Assembly (NCBI GenBank): GCA_034336665.1
Contig: CM067569.1
Span: 19,103,820 to 19,167,819, forward strand
Origin: Luscinia megarhynchos
Taxonomy: Eukaryota; Chordata; Aves; Passeriformes; Turdidae
Direction: 5' to 3'
Length of the DNA: 64,000 bases
The notes beneath the pieces were generated by a model. That model was given only the letters and a program-made list of their open reading frames with translations, had not been told where the DNA came from and did not search any database. Positions 61,441-64,000 of the stretch are shown here, piece by piece (positions within the stretch are counted from its first letter, which is position 1; each line of letters begins with the position of its first letter). A program made the translations under genes and the position numbers.

Positions 61441-64000
61441 CATATTCAAATTAAAGAAACTAATTCACAATGAATCTGATTGATATGTCCAATGCCATAT
61501 ATTAGACCAGTAACAAGAGAGTATTAAGACCACCAGTGACTGGTATATGCACATCAGTGACATTTGCTTCAATACTAGCTGCAAAAAATTTTGAGAAGCA
61601 AATGGGGAGAAGGGGTAATTTATCATGATTTCCCTTCCTCAGTGTCCAAAAATATTACCAAAATAGCCTAACCAAAAGGCTGTAATATGTATATCTGTAT
61701 TTCCATAAGTAGAAAAAATTCTCTATTGAAATTGAAATATTTTTTTTCTTTAGGTTTGGGGGTGGGTTAATGTTAAACATTAAAACTATCATTCTTTTCA
61801 TTAAGTAATGACAAGCATTTTGTTAAAAAATAAGAGAAGTACAATATTTAGACTTCTTCAGAACTTTCTTCCCTGAGAAAATGCAATTGAAGACAGAGGT
61901 TTTTCAGGTCATTCTACATCTACCTTCTCTTCAGAAAAAAAAGTGTTTTAAGCAAATTCTTCCTCACTTTGGCATTTTTAAGTCGAGATTTCATAATCAA
62001 CTGAAGCACATTTGTGTTGCTGTCTTGTGGAAGGTAGCAGCAAGAATTTAGGGTTCCTCAGATGTATAGAGAGACATAGTATAAAAGGTCTTGATGACAT
62101 TTTGGTCAAGGAGCTGCAAAGCTGGTGATTAGCAAGTTTGTCTGGGAAGCCTGGGGTTTGTCTCTGATAAAGACATTTGACTTTATCAAAGCAGGTCCCT
62201 GTGCTGCCTTCCTGTAACAACACAACTCCTGAGCTGCATGTGCAGAGCCATGTTCTGGGGAAGGGGCTTGGGCACCTCATTGCCCAGCTCATCCTGCTGA
62301 AGTCCTTCCTTATATAACAATAACACCTTTACACAGCACAGTGTATTTTGTATATTTTTGTTATCTGCTTGGCAGATCCCAACTTGCATCATGTGCTCAC
62401 TCCCTGTCACTCCACTTCCAGAGCCACACATTCAAAATTAGTTCCTTCTCCACCTGAAATTGCACAGTCTGTCTATCCTTCCCACATAAGGGCCAAAGTC
62501 TTTGCTGGTAGAATTTAGTGGCATCCATTGCTCTTCACTGATGCTGCCAGTTGTTCTGCATGTTCCTGTTACATTGTCAGATCTTATTTATTGTATGCAG
62601 CTGGTGTAATATGCACAAATCTACGTGGATATTTCCCAGGACTGTGTAACCAGCACAGCAAAATAATTGTTTCAGAGCATGGACAGAGTCCACCCAGATT
62701 CTTCCATCAGATCATGAGCAATGGTCTGTTGTGAACTGCCAGTGGCATAAAGAGAAATTAGGTAAACAGAGACATTAAACTGAGAGCCTCCTTTCAAAGG
62801 GTGAAATGCACACACATTCATCCAAACACAACATATATGCTTCACTACAAAATGGGACTTATGCAGGTTAAACTTTGCTTCTGTGTAGGACCAATTGTCC
62901 CTTCTGGGCCACGTTCTTACCTCATACAAGTTGGTGTCTTCCACCCAAAGCCCTGTTGAGCTGAAATCTCACCTCCTCACTCCCCAAGCTAAGGATCTGG
63001 AGCTTTCCATCCAGTGACAAAAATTCCACATTTTTAATACTGCTTTGTTGCTATCATCACCAAATAAGAGTCTGTTCATCACGTGGTCTGCTCCTATATT
63101 TTTGTCAGAACAGAATTACAACAATTAGCTCTTGTTTCTCTCAAAGGTCTTCCTGTGGAGTAGGGAAATATAGTTTGTCTGAACTTCACTTGAGTATTGG
63201 TCATTTTCAATATGTTCCTGTTGCATTAAGGGAAAAATATGGGAGGCTCTCCCAGTGGTAAAAATAATACCTTTAATTTCTCATAGATGATAACTAGAGT
63301 CTGTCACCTATCAAAGTACCTACTTCAGCTTTCAAAGGTGCAGCTGTGAGTTCAGAACTGTATTTGCAGTACCTTTTCTGTTCACTGTGTTCTACTCATG
63401 CAGTTTTAACTTAATTATTACCCGCTGATTAAGCAGAACCATAAAAATCATAACAACAGCTACCATCACCAATGGGTCAAATTCAGACATGCAGTAGGGT
63501 GTGCAAATGCTGTAGGAGGAAGGGCACATGAAAGGGTGTGGGCTGGTGTTAAGGAAGAAAAATAACGATATCAATACACTGATTTTCACCAGAGGTCAAG
63601 CATACCTGATTGCATTCAGCTGACATAACAAAAGCCTCAACTTCAAAGAAAAGCTTTATTCCTCATAGGAACAGTTTCAAAAGCTATGAATGTCCAACAC
63701 TGAACTTCTGTCAGCTGTGAGGACAGGAATGTAAAGAAACACTTCATTAGATTCATTCAGATCTACTTCTTAATGGTACTGGCTGTTTGCCCCCATAAGT
63801 TTCAACTGTAAAAACACACACTTATCCAAAAAATAGTATCCTGGAAATGGGGAGGAAAAGGAAGAAGGATCAGTCTGGCAAGTTTTGTCTTGGCAAAATG
63901 AAAAAAAATAAAATGTTTCACAGCAACCAGAATGCAGTTTCACTCCAAGCTAGTCCTTTGTGATAGCGTATTAGATTTTCTTCCTACTACTCTTTAGAGT
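61441..64000. other. Unique non-coding DNA, no gene seen
   Basis: AT-rich unique DNA to the end of the window. No supported gene, recognised repeat family or CpG cluster. Frames up to 104 codons (61978-62292, minus) have no domain. Confidence 0.55.

Overview
The window looks like nuclear DNA from a bird, probably a passerine, although no marker gene fixes the species. The evidence is CR1-type LINE 3' ends, including a young-looking passerine-style 3' end near 13.4 kb and a longer one near 32.9-33.5 kb. There are also older CR1 and MIR-like SINE relics, few interspersed repeats overall, low CpG over most of the window and one sharp CpG island. No operons, ribosome binding sites or prokaryotic genes are visible.

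No complete protein-coding gene can be supported. Nearly all reading frames are short, lack splice context, begin at arbitrary ATGs and resemble no family I recognise. The region is therefore best read as intergenic or intronic sequence rich in possible regulatory DNA. Three places could be pieces of a transcription unit on the + strand: an 84-bp candidate internal exon (6497-6580) with good splice signals, a weaker candidate exon (27417-27592), and a CpG island (about 38792-39047) that ends exactly at a strong 5' splice site.

Layout: 1-12 kb is plain unique DNA with a pyrimidine tract at 4.9 kb and an AT-rich motif cluster at 9.2-9.4 kb. From 12 to 23 kb there are A/C and TTTTG simple repeats, a CR1 3' end, an octamer plus SOX-like composite at 16.35 kb, two CA repeats and a duplicated homeodomain-type motif at 22.75 kb. 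From 23 to 39 kb there are short tandem duplications, a 90-bp GATA array with a CR1 beside it, an ancient CR1 and the CpG island. From 39 to 47 kb there is a SINE relic, a GC-richer block, a purine-rich tract and a 1.9-kb CpG-rich minisatellite (45091-46988). From 47 to 64 kb there is a SINE relic, several AT-rich motif clusters, purine- and pyrimidine-rich tracts, another SINE relic and an ancient CR1.

The minisatellite is the outstanding structure. It is a nested GACA/ACGGACAC-based array in which a longer unit with a CAGCTG E-box and a GC-rich core recurs about 18 times. A roughly 168-bp higher-order duplication is visible inside it. Five stop-free frames of about 660-730 codons cross it, counting both strands, because the repeat contains no stop triplets. 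All regulatory calls rest on motif reading only, since conservation could not be tested here.
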